Assembly (NCBI GenBank): GCA_905183005.1
Contig: CAJJDO010000110.1
Span: 210,094-274,093 of the forward strand
From: Paramecium pentaurelia
Lineage: Eukaryota > Ciliophora > Oligohymenophorea > Peniculida > Parameciidae
Direction of reading: 5' to 3'
Length of the DNA stretch: 64,000 bases
Position 1 is the stretch's first letter, and each line of letters starts with the position of its first letter. Shown here piece after piece: positions 36,755 to 48,400 of this stretch. The notes beneath the pieces were generated by a model, which made no database searches, was not told the DNA's origin, and was given only the letters and a program-made list of their open reading frames with translations. The translations under genes were made by a program, and so were the position numbers.

Positions 36755-37573
36755 ATGTAAAAATAATTGAATTAAAAAAGAGAAATCAAAGTAAGAGTTG
36801 ACAGTCTACCTTCAATAGAAGCAGTCTCAAGTACAAAGTCAAAGAACTAATTAAAAAAAATCTTTAAACACTCTGAACTTCCATAAGTTCCTTTTCAACC
36901 ACTTTTAGACTCAACTGGATAATATAGAAAATTAAAAATAGAAAATTCAGATTAGGCAATTGAATCAAAATAATTAATCTCGACAGCTCGAAAATCTCCA
37001 AAATTATCAAAATTTTAATCTCCTTAATTTTTCTCAAGAAAGATGCAATTTAGAAATAATTCCTTAATTAATTTAAACATGGAAGTAGTTAATCAAATTA
37101 AAGAAACTCCTTTCAAAGATACCAATTTATTTTAAATAGTAAATAAAATAAGTCAAAAAATGAATTAATTACATGAATATAAGAGTGAAAAAGCAATTCT
37201 TTCTGCAGCTGATAAATTAATTAAGTCTCACATAAGATTTTAAGAAATAGAATGGATTTTCAAGAATTTTAAACTAAAAGATTGGTAATCTGTGGATACA
37301 ATTTTTCTGAGAATACTTCAAAATTTTACTATCAATAATGACAATAAATTAATTTAAAAAAAAAATAAGCCAGATTAATTCTTTTTACAAGTACTTTATG
37401 ATTTTTAGGACAAATTAGATGATCTTTTTAAAAAATTATGTGATGATTCTTACCGTTTGTTAGAATAAACTATATTAAATCAAAAATAAAAATTACTAAG
37501 TATTTTTTAATAATAAATTTTAAGATAAGGAAGTTGAAGTTATGCAATAATTTTCAAAATTAGGTAAAAAAGA
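36475..37573. repeat. First copy of a 1,099-bp duplicated segment abutting a single N
   Basis: This segment appears again, base for base as far as I compared, at 37575-38673 (offset 1,100). The two copies are separated only by one N at 37574. This is the pattern left when two overlapping contig ends are joined with a token gap instead of being merged. One copy is probably artificial. Confidence 0.9.
36755..37573 (+). pseudogene. Artefactual 5' fragment of the gene at 37855-38872
   Basis: The same frame as the gene at 37855 (MQKQLNQKREIKVRVDSLPS) but cut at the N at 37574, before the final ~65 codons. Because the surrounding 1.1 kb is an exact repeat across a gap character, this is best read as the overlapping end of the left contig, not as a second gene. 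Confidence 0.85.
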
Positions 37574-37574
37574 N
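37574..37574. other. Assembly gap (single N) between identical contig ends
   Basis: A lone N sits exactly at the join of two identical 1,099-bp segments. The real locus probably has one copy, so the true distance between the two IFT54-like genes is about 1.1 kb less than it appears. Confidence 0.9.
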
Positions 37575-38673
37575 TATCATTAATAATAATAGTTAAATCT
37601 CTTTTTAATGATAATATAATATATATAAATTTATCTTATTATGCTATTATAAATATTAAATAAGATATCAATAATTTATTAAAACAAGATCCATCCTTTA
37701 AAGAAGAATACTATAGATTACTTATCAATAAAATATACCTTTATGATCCTTAATAATCAAATCAAATAAAATATATGATAATTTAAAATTATATAAAAAA
37801 TAAATATAGATACTTGATAATATTAATTTTTATAGCTATTATTATTTTAAAAAGATGTAAAAATAATTGAATTAAAAAAGAGAAATCAAAGTAAGAGTTG
37901 ACAGTCTACCTTCAATAGAAGCAGTCTCAAGTACAAAGTCAAAGAACTAATTAAAAAAAATCTTTAAACACTCTGAACTTCCATAAGTTCCTTTTCAACC
38001 ACTTTTAGACTCAACTGGATAATATAGAAAATTAAAAATAGAAAATTCAGATTAGGCAATTGAATCAAAATAATTAATCTCGACAGCTCGAAAATCTCCA
38101 AAATTATCAAAATTTTAATCTCCTTAATTTTTCTCAAGAAAGATGCAATTTAGAAATAATTCCTTAATTAATTTAAACATGGAAGTAGTTAATCAAATTA
38201 AAGAAACTCCTTTCAAAGATACCAATTTATTTTAAATAGTAAATAAAATAAGTCAAAAAATGAATTAATTACATGAATATAAGAGTGAAAAAGCAATTCT
38301 TTCTGCAGCTGATAAATTAATTAAGTCTCACATAAGATTTTAAGAAATAGAATGGATTTTCAAGAATTTTAAACTAAAAGATTGGTAATCTGTGGATACA
38401 ATTTTTCTGAGAATACTTCAAAATTTTACTATCAATAATGACAATAAATTAATTTAAAAAAAAAATAAGCCAGATTAATTCTTTTTACAAGTACTTTATG
38501 ATTTTTAGGACAAATTAGATGATCTTTTTAAAAAATTATGTGATGATTCTTACCGTTTGTTAGAATAAACTATATTAAATCAAAAATAAAAATTACTAAG
38601 TATTTTTTAATAATAAATTTTAAGATAAGGAAGTTGAAGTTATGCAATAATTTTCAAAATTAGGTAAAAAAGA
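37575..38673. repeat. Second copy of the 1,099-bp duplicated segment
   Basis: Matches 36475-37573. Here the sequence continues past the repeat end into the rest of the gene, so this copy carries the complete gene model. Confidence 0.9.
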
Positions 38674-38872
38674 AAGTTATAATTAATTTAAACTAATTTT
38701 GAATGACTCTTATAAAATGAATACTCGAGTAATGGAGAGTTCAATAATGAAATAATTAACTGAATTTGAAGATAGATTTGGAATGTTCAAATAAATAGAA
38801 AATAGCAATCGATTCATTTCTAACAGAATAAACGATTTAGTTTATGATATTAAAACTGTAAATATAGTTTGA
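37855..38872 (+). CDS. Unrecognised, mostly helical protein
   Basis: About 330 residues, from MQKQLNQKREIKVRVDSLPS to LVYDIKTVNIV. The first 110 residues are Ser/Lys/Pro-rich and disordered (SPKLSKFQSPQFFSRKMQ). The rest is helical (NLFQIVNKISQKMNQLHEY, SAADKLIKSHIRFQEIEWIF, DKLDDLFKKLCDDSYRLLEQ, ESYNQFKLILNDSYKMNTRV). One 25-nt intron after KLLS keeps the frame open, and splicing gives KEVEVMQQFSKLGKKE. No enzyme motif, signal or membrane segment is seen, and I do not recognise the family. It lies between the two IFT54-like genes, on the same strand. Confidence 0.75.
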
Positions 38873-39177
38873 GTTTATTTAACTATAGTTTTTGTATTAT
38901 TTAATTCAAAATATAGGTACCTGTTCTAAATCAAATATAAAATAAATCTAATTATTAATATTAAATTATACCAACTAATAGCATTTTTATTCAAAAATTA
39001 ATTATTTCTATTTATACATAATTATTTTTTATTTTTTGTCCATTTATTAGATTCTTAGACGCCTCTTCAGATATTTGTTAATGATAAATATTCATGTTAG
39101 TGATATTAGAGATTTCACAATATAAATAAAAAACATAAATATTCAATTATTATTATTTCTTTATTTTTAATAAAATA
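38873..39177. other. AT-rich intergenic region upstream of IFT54
   Basis: 305 bp with no frame of interest. The last ~30 bp match the 5' flank of the short paralogue at 35573. Confidence 0.5.
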
Positions 39178-40613
39178 ATGGGAGATTTTTGGAAACCTAC
39201 AGCTGAATTATATAGTGCTTTATTTGAAAAGCCAAAAATGTCATAGAAATTACTGGAAAAACCTCCATTCAAATATATTTTTGATATTATTATGGAAACA
39301 ACTAAATAAACAGGTTTCAAATTTAAATTTACATTAGGTTATGCAAAAGGTCTATATACAAATGATGAATTAGATGGAAATTCATATGATAATAAAGACA
39401 AGAAACTTTTATTCTTATAAAAAATTATAGATTTAACATCAATGATGTTGAAAGAAGAAATTGCAGCTAAACCCGGTAAAATAGCAGCAGGTTTAGAACC
39501 AGAGAATACAAATTTATTATTATAAGCAATTTACAGAGCAGCTGTGAGTGGTAAAAATAGTGATCCTTTTGTTAAGAAAGTACATATAATTAATAATTAA
39601 TAATTAAGATTTTAGGAGGTGCAGGAGCCAAAGAACCTGAACCCTAAAAAAAGGAATAGCCAAAGCCAGAACCAAAGGCTTAATAACCTCCTCCAAAAGA
39701 GCAAGCTGCTCCATAAGTAAAGGAGGAAAAAAAAGCAGTTCAACCTAAAGAAGATCCTAAGCCAAAATAATAACCTCAATAACCTCCTGCTTAATAACCA
39801 AAAGAGAATTAAAAATAACAATAAGCTCCTCCTCCTTAATAACAATAATAATAATAATAAACACAAGAGGGAAATGTAAGACCTTCAACTGCTAAAAAAA
39901 GACCACCTTAATTGCCTACAAATCAAGTTTCAGTTGATTAAAATTAGAAGAAAGGAGGAACAGCAAATGTAATTATAGAAGGGAAAGGAAATAATGATGA
40001 TGATGATGGTATTGTAGTTTAAAGTAATGTGAAACCAAACACTGATATTAATGCTCAAGAATATGGTAAATTTGTTAGGGATAATATGAAAAATTAAGAG
40101 AAGGCCAAGGAGGAAGAAAAAGAAAAAGATTAACCATAAGAAGGAATTAAAATGAAGAGGATAGGAAAAGTCAATGTACAAAAAGGTAATTAATATTAAT
40201 TATAAATGTAGATAAAATTAAGGAAGAAATAGCTTAAAATTTAGGTACATCACAAGTTTCAGATACTATTGTGATGTAAAAACTAATCCAATCTATGAGT
40301 CAAAATGTAAATCCTTTGGCTAAATAAATTGAATTTATTTAAGATGATATTGAGAATATGAATAGGGAATTGCAATAATGGAGAAAAATCTATAATGTTT
40401 CTAAACAAAAGATGGTAGATATGAATAGAGCTACTGAAGAAGTATTTTTAATAAATAAATATTTAGGCATAATAACCATTATATGATAAGATAGCTGAAG
40501 TTGAGGAGGTTATTAAAGAGAAAAAATCTAAAATATAAAACATTAAAGCATAAATTATAAAAAATAAATTACAAATTGACTAATTGCTAAAAGCAGTTTT
40601 AGTATAAAAATGA
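39178..40613 (+). CDS. IFT54: Intraflagellar transport protein IFT54 (TRAF3IP1 homologue)
   Basis: The protein is about 460 residues. The N-terminal CH-like domain (MGDFWKPTAELYSALFEKPK, KLLFLQKIIDLTSMMLKEE) is followed, after an intron near 39573, by a long Pro/Gln/Lys linker (GAGAKEPEPQKKEQPKPEPK, polyGln near 39845). A conserved middle follows (KFVRDNMKNQEKAKEEEKEK, IKMKRIGKVNVQKG). The C-terminal coiled coil LGTSQVSDTIVMQKLIQSMS, DDIENMNRELQQWRKIYNVS and YDKIAEVEEVIKEKKSKIQ is the IFT20-binding part. This domain order is that of IFT54, an IFT-B subunit that carries tubulin and motors in cilia. Introns near 40185 and 40444 are seen. Confidence 0.9.
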
Positions 40614-40758
40614 GAAAAAGTTTATACAAAATTATAAATTAATTAAAAAAATAATTCTGGTATCTTATTATTTTTGTAATTAAGATAATTTCAAAAATAA
40701 AATAAATGAATCCAAATTTCCTTGATTTCAAAATACCATTAGGTTATCTTTCCTATTT

Positions 40759-41520
40759 TCAGTTTAGCATCCAAAAATAGATGAAATAAATGAATAAAAT
40801 TTTAAGCCTTTTCTTTTGCCAATCAATTATAAAGCAAATTCCTTGCTAGTCCAATCCTCCTATACTTTCTTTTAAATTCTTAAGCATTGATATTTTATTG
40901 AAAAAATTAATCAACTTATTTATAAATTCTTTAATTTTTTCTTTCCTTAAATCTACATCCATGTTTATTTCTAGATTTCTTATTTTAGTAGTTTATTGAT
41001 TAAGTTAAATCTATAATTTATGATTGATAAGTTTTAACTCATCTTTTTACTAATTTAGTTTCTCTATATATTTTGCATATTATATAGGATTCTTTCATAA
41101 TACTAAATGTAAACATTTATTTAATTTAAGTTTCGATTTAAGGATATATAGATAAATTTTTTTAGTTCTTTTTCTTGAATGGATGGATTAAGTAAAAATT
41201 ATTATTAATCTATCTAAATTATTAATTATTATTAGTCAATTCAGTTATGATTATTAAATGAATTTTTTCCTTGAAATAAAATATTTGGATATTGCAAAGT
41301 AACAAATTTTTTATAAAGATTTCTTAAATATTTTAAGTTTTGTTATTGTTTTTTTTATTATCAATTTGAATAGTTTAAATACAATAAATTTAGATTGAAA
41401 GATAATGCATTCTTTGAACCTATTGTGATTTAATAAGTTATTTTGTTGTACTTTAAGTAATCTGAACGTGGAAGACATTATCACTCTACTCTTAGTATGC
41501 TTTTTTTTGATTTCTTTCAT
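40759..41520 (-). CDS. Small coiled-coil protein
   Basis: The start MKEIKKKHTKSRVIMSSTF is very basic. The C-terminal half is coiled coil: KYIEKLNQQKDELKLINHKL, QIQLNQQTTKIRNLEINMDV, FINKLINFFNKISMLKNLKE. The first TGA after this is at 40761-40759. Introns in the middle (41050-41350) are needed to link the ends but I could not place them surely. No family is recognised. The gene crosses the edge of the second duplicated segment (40990), so part of it recurs at 42210-42740. It converges with IFT54. Confidence 0.6.
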
Positions 41521-42208
41521 ATATATTAGATCAATAGATCTACATGGAAGTGTCTCATAAGAAATAATTATAAAATATTATATTGTTATTTAAACTCATT
41601 GTTCCTGAACAGCATTTTTGATAGCTTTAAATAATTGAGTTGCTTCTTAAATAGAAGAAAACTCTAAACAAAATCCTTAGAGTTCAACATAAATCTTTTT
41701 AGGATTGAAAGTCTTTTATTTGATCAGAGTCTTAATGAAGACTGATACTAGTCTGACTTATCTGGCTAATTATTATTGATTCTAAGTTGATTATGAAATT
41801 AAAATATTACTTATTTGACTTCTTCACAAGTTACAATGCATCTGGTAATGAACATATTAAGAAATTAATCAGGAAGAGTGATGTTCTTAGTGAGTTGATT
41901 CACTAATTCTAAAGTTTAGATGGTGACCTTAATTTGAATGAGGAAATCTAAATATCTAGAAAATGATAATAATTTAAGAATTACTCATGAACATTAACAC
42001 CAGATTAGTGTAGTTTAGTAATGATATCACTAACCAATTGAGGATTGTGTTCCACAAGATTGTTGAATTGTGTGATATCAATTTTATATTCAGACTTGAA
42101 TAGAGTCAAGATCATCTATTAATCTTATGGGGGTAACTTGGAGGATTGTGCTTATGCTAAAAGAAATCGAAAAAGGAATGGATTAATATTATAATCCCAA
42201 ATTGGTTG
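40990..42208. repeat. First copy of a 1,219-bp duplicated segment abutting a single N
   Basis: Repeated at 42210-43428 (offset 1,220) with one N (42209) between. As at 37574, this looks like two overlapping contig ends joined without merging. Confidence 0.9.
41596..42208 (-). pseudogene. Artefactual 3' fragment of CNOT11
   Basis: Same sequence as the 3' part of CNOT11 at 42816-43428 (ends FKAIKNAVQEQ). It is cut at the N. It belongs to the duplicated contig end, so it should not be counted as a second gene. Confidence 0.85.
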
Positions 42209-42209
42209 N
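42209..42209. other. Assembly gap (single N) between identical contig ends
   Basis: The lone N separates two identical 1,219-bp segments. Merging them would leave one coiled-coil gene and one CNOT11 gene, end to end on the minus strand. Confidence 0.9.
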
Positions 42210-42740
42210 AGTTTATTGATTAAGTTAAATCTATAATTTATGATTGATAAGTTTTAACTCATCTTTTTACTAATTTAGTTTCTCTATATATTTTGCATAT
42301 TATATAGGATTCTTTCATAATACTAAATGTAAACATTTATTTAATTTAAGTTTCGATTTAAGGATATATAGATAAATTTTTTTAGTTCTTTTTCTTGAAT
42401 GGATGGATTAAGTAAAAATTATTATTAATCTATCTAAATTATTAATTATTATTAGTCAATTCAGTTATGATTATTAAATGAATTTTTTCCTTGAAATAAA
42501 ATATTTGGATATTGCAAAGTAACAAATTTTTTATAAAGATTTCTTAAATATTTTAAGTTTTGTTATTGTTTTTTTTATTATCAATTTGAATAGTTTAAAT
42601 ACAATAAATTTAGATTGAAAGATAATGCATTCTTTGAACCTATTGTGATTTAATAAGTTATTTTGTTGTACTTTAAGTAATCTGAACGTGGAAGACATTA
42701 TCACTCTACTCTTAGTATGCTTTTTTTTGATTTCTTTCAT
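42210..42740 (-). pseudogene. Artefactual 5' fragment of the small coiled-coil gene
   Basis: Identical to the first ~530 bp of the gene at 40759-41520 (start MKEIKKKHTKSRVIMSSTF) and cut at the N. It is part of the duplicated contig end. Confidence 0.85.
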
Positions 42741-43428
42741 ATATATTAGATCAATAGATCTACATGGAAGTGTCTCATAAGAAATAATTATAAAATATTA
42801 TATTGTTATTTAAACTCATTGTTCCTGAACAGCATTTTTGATAGCTTTAAATAATTGAGTTGCTTCTTAAATAGAAGAAAACTCTAAACAAAATCCTTAG
42901 AGTTCAACATAAATCTTTTTAGGATTGAAAGTCTTTTATTTGATCAGAGTCTTAATGAAGACTGATACTAGTCTGACTTATCTGGCTAATTATTATTGAT
43001 TCTAAGTTGATTATGAAATTAAAATATTACTTATTTGACTTCTTCACAAGTTACAATGCATCTGGTAATGAACATATTAAGAAATTAATCAGGAAGAGTG
43101 ATGTTCTTAGTGAGTTGATTCACTAATTCTAAAGTTTAGATGGTGACCTTAATTTGAATGAGGAAATCTAAATATCTAGAAAATGATAATAATTTAAGAA
43201 TTACTCATGAACATTAACACCAGATTAGTGTAGTTTAGTAATGATATCACTAACCAATTGAGGATTGTGTTCCACAAGATTGTTGAATTGTGTGATATCA
43301 ATTTTATATTCAGACTTGAATAGAGTCAAGATCATCTATTAATCTTATGGGGGTAACTTGGAGGATTGTGCTTATGCTAAAAGAAATCGAAAAAGGAATG
43401 GATTAATATTATAATCCCAAATTGGTTG
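42210..43428. repeat. Second copy of the 1,219-bp duplicated segment
   Basis: Matches 40990-42208. Beyond its right end the sequence continues into the 5' part of CNOT11, so this copy supports the whole CNOT11 model. Confidence 0.9.
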
Positions 43429-43566
43429 ATGTATAAATTGAGGTGAAATCTCTTCCCATTATGGTGTTAATATTTAGGGGATGGGTCTCAAATATTCACA
43501 TGAGGGAATGAGGGATGTATCCATTTAATTCAGTAATTAATCTAAATCTTACCCATACTCTATCAT
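42816..43566 (-). CDS. CNOT11: CCR4-NOT complex subunit 11 (CNOT11)
   Basis: About 225 residues from MIEYGQDLDQLLNQM. CEYLRPIPQILTPQWEEISP carries the RPIP motif before the conserved domain. SEYKIDITQFNNLVEHNPQL, YLDFLIQIKVTIQTLELVNQ, NITLPDQFLNMFITRCIVTC, LARQVRLVSVFIKTLIKQK and IYVELQGFCLEFSSIQEATQ follow CNOT11 block by block as I recall it. CNOT11 docks with CNOT10 on the N-terminus of CNOT1 in the mRNA deadenylase. Introns of 29 nt (after NVHE) and 29 nt (after EEVKQ) restore the frame. An upstream ATG at 43645 (MSLTELCNNQLEL) is open but out of frame without a further intron. Confidence 0.85.
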
Positions 43567-43688
43567 ACTGCATTGAGAATACATATTTGATATTGTTTAC
43601 TATGTTCAATTCCAATTGATTGTTGCACAATTCAGTCAAACTCATTTTCTAATTGATCTAATGGACATTATACAAATACTGTAATCTT

Positions 43689-43925
43689 ATGTATTATGGC
43701 AAGTCCTTGGGATATTTATTTAAAATTAAAGTTACCTATTCACGTAAACTGGATAACATGAAATTACAAATTTCATTGATTCCCTGCTCTTTGATGGCTT
43801 TAAAATTATCTTCAAGAGTCTTATGGATATCCACAGGGACTTTGGTGTTTGCTTACATTACAAAAGTGATTTATGGAAATAAATTACTTAAATATATTAA
43901 TATATTATTTTAAATATAAATATGA
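43689..43925 (+). CDS. Doubtful small ORF upstream of the USP gene
   Basis: A 78-codon frame (MYYGKSLGYLFKIKVTYSRK, LWISTGTLVFAYITKVIYGN) ends in TGA overlapping the USP start by two bases. Another frame here (SLLFDGFKIIFKSLMDIHRD) is in phase with the USP gene and could be a 5' extension of it instead. Composition does not decide between them, and it may all be 5' untranslated DNA. Confidence 0.25.
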
Positions 43926-45280
43926 TTAAAAATAAAGGTCATTGGTTGTATGGAGGTGCTTTAATGTTAGCAATGCTTGGTGCATTCAAATATACAATGA
44001 AATCCAAATAATAGAAGTTAACAGGTTAAATAGAATTCAGTTTACTTTAATCTTCCAATATTCTTGATTACACTAAGAAGCCAGCAGGTATAATAAACAA
44101 TGGGAATACATGTTTCTTGAATTCAGTATTATAAGTAAGATAAATAACATAATTAGTGGCCTTAAGTTCATAACCCAATTTCGTTGAATATTTATTTGAA
44201 TTAGTATAGCATATTAATGGTGAAACTACTTTAGATTAGTAGATCTGTTTAGAATTGGCTAAAATAATGAAGTACCTCAATAGTGATTTGGAAGTTATAA
44301 ATGCATCTAATTTAATTGATCTTCTATCTGAAGATGCTGATTACTCTTTTTTTTATTAATAATAGGATTCTCATGAATTATTTAATATGTTAATGAAACA
44401 TATAGAAGAAGCCAATAATTAAGTAAATTCATTTGATTTAAGTATGTTAAAATCAAAATAAATGAAATCCAAGAATCCTTTTCTTCATCATACAAAGGTT
44501 TAAATTAAGTGTAATACTTGTAATTATTCTGTAATAATCTTTTAATAAATATAGTTTAATTCACTTAAAGTAGAAAGTAATTATGCATTCCATTTTCATC
44601 TCAATCATGCAAGAACAATTTAAGAAGCAATAGATTATATTTAGAAACCTGAAATAATCACTGAATATATTTGTCTCTATTGTTCTTTATAATTTTTAAA
44701 AAAGAAATACACATTGAATGAGTAATAGAACATAATTGATTTATATCTCTCAGCTAACAGTTATGATGAGGATTCTTTAATTATCCTTAAGAAAATCATA
44801 GAATAATTGAATGCAGTTGAAGGAAATTAATATAAAATAGATCCCTAGAAAGCATGTCTTAAAAGAACTGTTACACGTTAAACTCATATTGCAAAATATC
44901 CAGTATTTAAATTAATTTATATTTATAGAAAACCTTTTGTTTCTTTGTTAATCGACTCATTGTAGATCCTTATCATGGTTTGATTAAATTGGATGATCCA
45001 GTTTATTTGGATTCTAATTTTAAAGTAGCTGATAAAGAATATACTTTATCTGCATTAGTTTGTCATTTAGGAAATTCAAAATCTGGTGAGTATCTTAATC
45101 ATCATTCTAGGTCATTATGTTGCATTCAAAAGAACATTTGCTTAAGATCTTGAATCATCAATGAGTCGAAATAAATAATACAAGAAATGTGAATGGTATA
45201 TTACTTCTGACGTTAGAGTAACTCTTACAAAATAACCATAATAAGGTGAAGCATATTTAATTTTTTATGATACATATTGA
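43922..45280 (+). CDS. USP30-like ubiquitin carboxyl-terminal hydrolase, membrane-anchored
   Basis: The protein is about 430 residues. An N-terminal membrane helix (HWLYGGALMLAMLGAFKY) is followed by the Cys box (GIINNGNTCFLNSVLQALSS), QQQDSHELFNMLMKHIEE, two CxxC pairs of the zinc ribbon (KCNTCNYS, YICLYCSLQ), and the His box GNSKSGHYVAFKRTF. The end is GEAYLIFYDTY. A single N-terminal membrane anchor before a USP core is the layout of USP30, which removes ubiquitin at the mitochondrial outer membrane. Introns are seen at about 44135-44156 (22 nt), 44908 (26 nt) and 45085-45109 (25 nt, splitting the His box). Location on mitochondria is inference. Confidence 0.85.
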
Positions 45281-45442
45281 TATAATATAATATATGATTA
45301 ATATTTGTAATAATGATTTCATATAAATATTAAGACAGATCTTTTATAATAAATATTATTTAAATTAATTATATATTTGATTATTTCTTATAATAATATA
45401 TATAAGAATATATTATAGATTTATTAATTAATAATATTTTAA

Positions 45443-48400
45443 TCATTCTAATATATATTTATGTTTGGTAGTTGATAAAAATAAATCTGTTTTTACAATT
45501 TCTGTATTTACAATTTAATTAAATTTATCTGGATTCTTGAATTTTAAAGCTCTTAATTTCTATGCCAAAACTTCAAATTTTTTATCAATCTAATTTGACA
45601 TTACAGTATCTTATTCTAATTTTTCTGTCTTCCTCTAAGTCTCTTAAGTAGGTTCTTCATATATTTTCATTTATGCTTGTGTTTATACAATCTCACTTGT
45701 CAATGATTCCATTTTCCTTTATATAATAATACTCGTATCATAATCAAAACATTCTCTTCTTTCTTCTGGATGATCCCTCATTTATTCTAATAAATTTTAT
45801 TTCATTGCTTACCTAATTAAACTTATTATATCATTCTTTATATATTCATTTATACTTCTTTCATATATTCATCAAGATGAGATTGTGTATTGATTTAAGT
45901 TTACTATTCATCATCTAATTATATTTGATTAGTAAACTTAAGTGCCTAATCCTTTTCAATTACATCCTTATATCTCATTCTATTTTCATGAAATTTTCTT
46001 ATAGTATCACCACATGCATCCTCATTTTCCCTTTTATCATTAATTAATCCTTCAATTGTTTAAGGTAAATTCTTTAATTACTTTTAACGTTATTCATCTA
46101 AAATTTTAATCAAATAAATTTACATAAATAAATATTATATTTAGCCTCATCATCTGGATTTTATAATTGTGAAATCTTTTTCTATATATCTTTCTTTAGA
46201 TCTGCTAAACTTAAATTTTATCTTGCTATCAATTCATATTCTTATTTTAAATCATAAACTTTCTTTTTTGCTATTGTAGCTTAATTTTATTATTTTGTCA
46301 TTGGAGAAATAGATGGTGATTGAATATCATTTCTTAAAGTAGATTTACTTGATTTTGAAGTATTTTTCTTCTTTTTATTACTAGGATCCTCATCATCCCA
46401 ATCATAATCATAATCTTCATCATCATTATTATTAGCTGCTTCCTAAAATCTTGATAGTTTTGTCTTTACTCTTTAAAATTTTGCTTAAGGTGTATTACTA
46501 TTATTATTATTACTACTTTAATCTTCAAACTTAGTTTTCTTACTTCCTTGTTTTCTTCCAGGAGGTTAAAGAGGAGTATTATTTTATTAAGGAGTTCCAC
46601 TACTATTAACCTATGATTAATTTTAAGAAGGTTAAAAACTCTTTAATTATATATCTTATAAATTTGTTCTATTTCTTAATTATTATTAATAAATTTATTA
46701 TGTTTAAGAATTTTCAGCAATATTTTGATTACTATCTTAACGTTGAAAATTTAATTTAATTAATTTATCTTCATTATTATTAATATTTATTTATTCTTAT
46801 TAATTTTATTATTATTATTAATTTGATATTTATTTTTAAATAGATTATTATTATTATTAAAAAATATTTTATTCTTAATTTTATTACTATTAATCCTAAT
46901 TTTATTCTTATTCTTTATACTAAGATTATTATGTTTTTTCTCTTGGATTTTATTTATTAACTTAAAGTTATTATGTTTATGAATCAGATTATTATTTTGA
47001 TTTCTTTGATCTTTCAGTTTGTTTTGGATCTGACTTCTTTGATCTTTCAGTCACCTATTTAATAGTTCTCTTTGTAATCACATTAATTGTATTTCCATTT
47101 TCATCTATTTATTGCTAAATCTCTTCTATAATCTATTCCTCTTCTTTTTCACTTTATCCATCATATTCATCTTAATGAGGTACTTCTTCAACTGATAAAT
47201 TTGGAGAATAAATTTCTTTATTTTCATTATTATTATCACTACTCTCCCTATTCCCTTATTTTAGACTTTTATAAGTTCCATAAGATTATTATGATCCTTC
47301 ATGTTAATATGCTTATTAATCATCCTGATTTGATCTTTTAGACTTACTTTTATATGGATCTGATCTTTAAGTATTACCTTATTAACTTGAGATTTAAAAT
47401 TATTAAGCATTATCAGACTTATTGAAAGTTTAATCTGTTTTTTATTTGATTTAGGGTCTTCTTATATTAAAATTGGTTTCAGTTTATCCTTATTTAATTT
47501 AATCAGATTCATAATTTATATTAGTTGGTGGATTATGAGATCGAAATGTATTTTATTATTTTTCACTTGACTCATCAAAATCAATTTAATCTCTTGATGT
47601 GTTCTTACCTGATTAAATTGGTTAAGATAATTTCTTTGTGAATATTTATTCTCTTTATTTCTTCTAATCATCAATCACAGATTATAAAAATTATAACTCT
47701 TCATCCATTTCTTAAGAATTGGCTCTTTCTTATAAATTCATTTTATGAGAATCCAAAAATTGTTTTCGTTCATCTTCAGACATATTTTTCAGCATAGCAG
47801 ATTATTTGGATCTTTTAGAATTATCTTATATTTTATAACTTTTCCTAGATTTTTCTTATTTTGATGGAGCATTTTCTTCATAAAATTTTAAATAATCAAT
47901 TTAATCTTTATTATGAGTAATCTTAGGTGGTTTAGCTGGATATCTAGTTTCCTCTAAATAAATCTTCCTATTTGGTTCATTTTATAGAATGGTTGTGGAT
48001 TATTTGAGTAATTTAGTTGATAATTTATTAATAGGATGTTTAAGTAACATATTTGTGACTTCATCTAATTACTTTTCAATTTGATCAGGAGGTATTTGAG
48101 CCTATTGTAATTATTGTGAAATCTATTAGATAATATTAGCAATTTATTCTTCATTCAATCTTTTGTCAGAGAGAGATACTTGGCTCTCAATTTTAAATGT
48201 ATGATCTAAATGAGAAATATCTCGATTGTAAGAGAGATGTCTGCGTACATCTTCAGGAACATCTTCATTTTTCATAACAGGAATACTTTATGTTGCTTTC
48301 TCTTAATCATCAGAGTCAACATCTAAGTAATTGAAAGTTGAAGGTTGATCCATAATTGGAGTTGGATTTTTATGCATATTAATGATATTGGATACCAAAT

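Noticed and set aside
36755..38872. Tandem duplicated gene family between the IFT54 copies
   Set aside because: The copies are identical and joined at an N, with the first cut off in mid-frame. An assembly artefact explains this better.
39612..39866. Minus-strand ORF rich in Leu/Arg opposite the IFT54 linker
   Set aside because: It is the antisense shadow of the Pro/Gln/Lys-rich linker. The plus-strand frame continues the IFT54 protein on both sides.
46700..46900. Trinucleotide-rich stretch as a possible repeat array or CRISPR-like locus
   Set aside because: It consists of irregular Asn/Gln codon runs inside the long low-complexity protein, with no spaced direct repeats.
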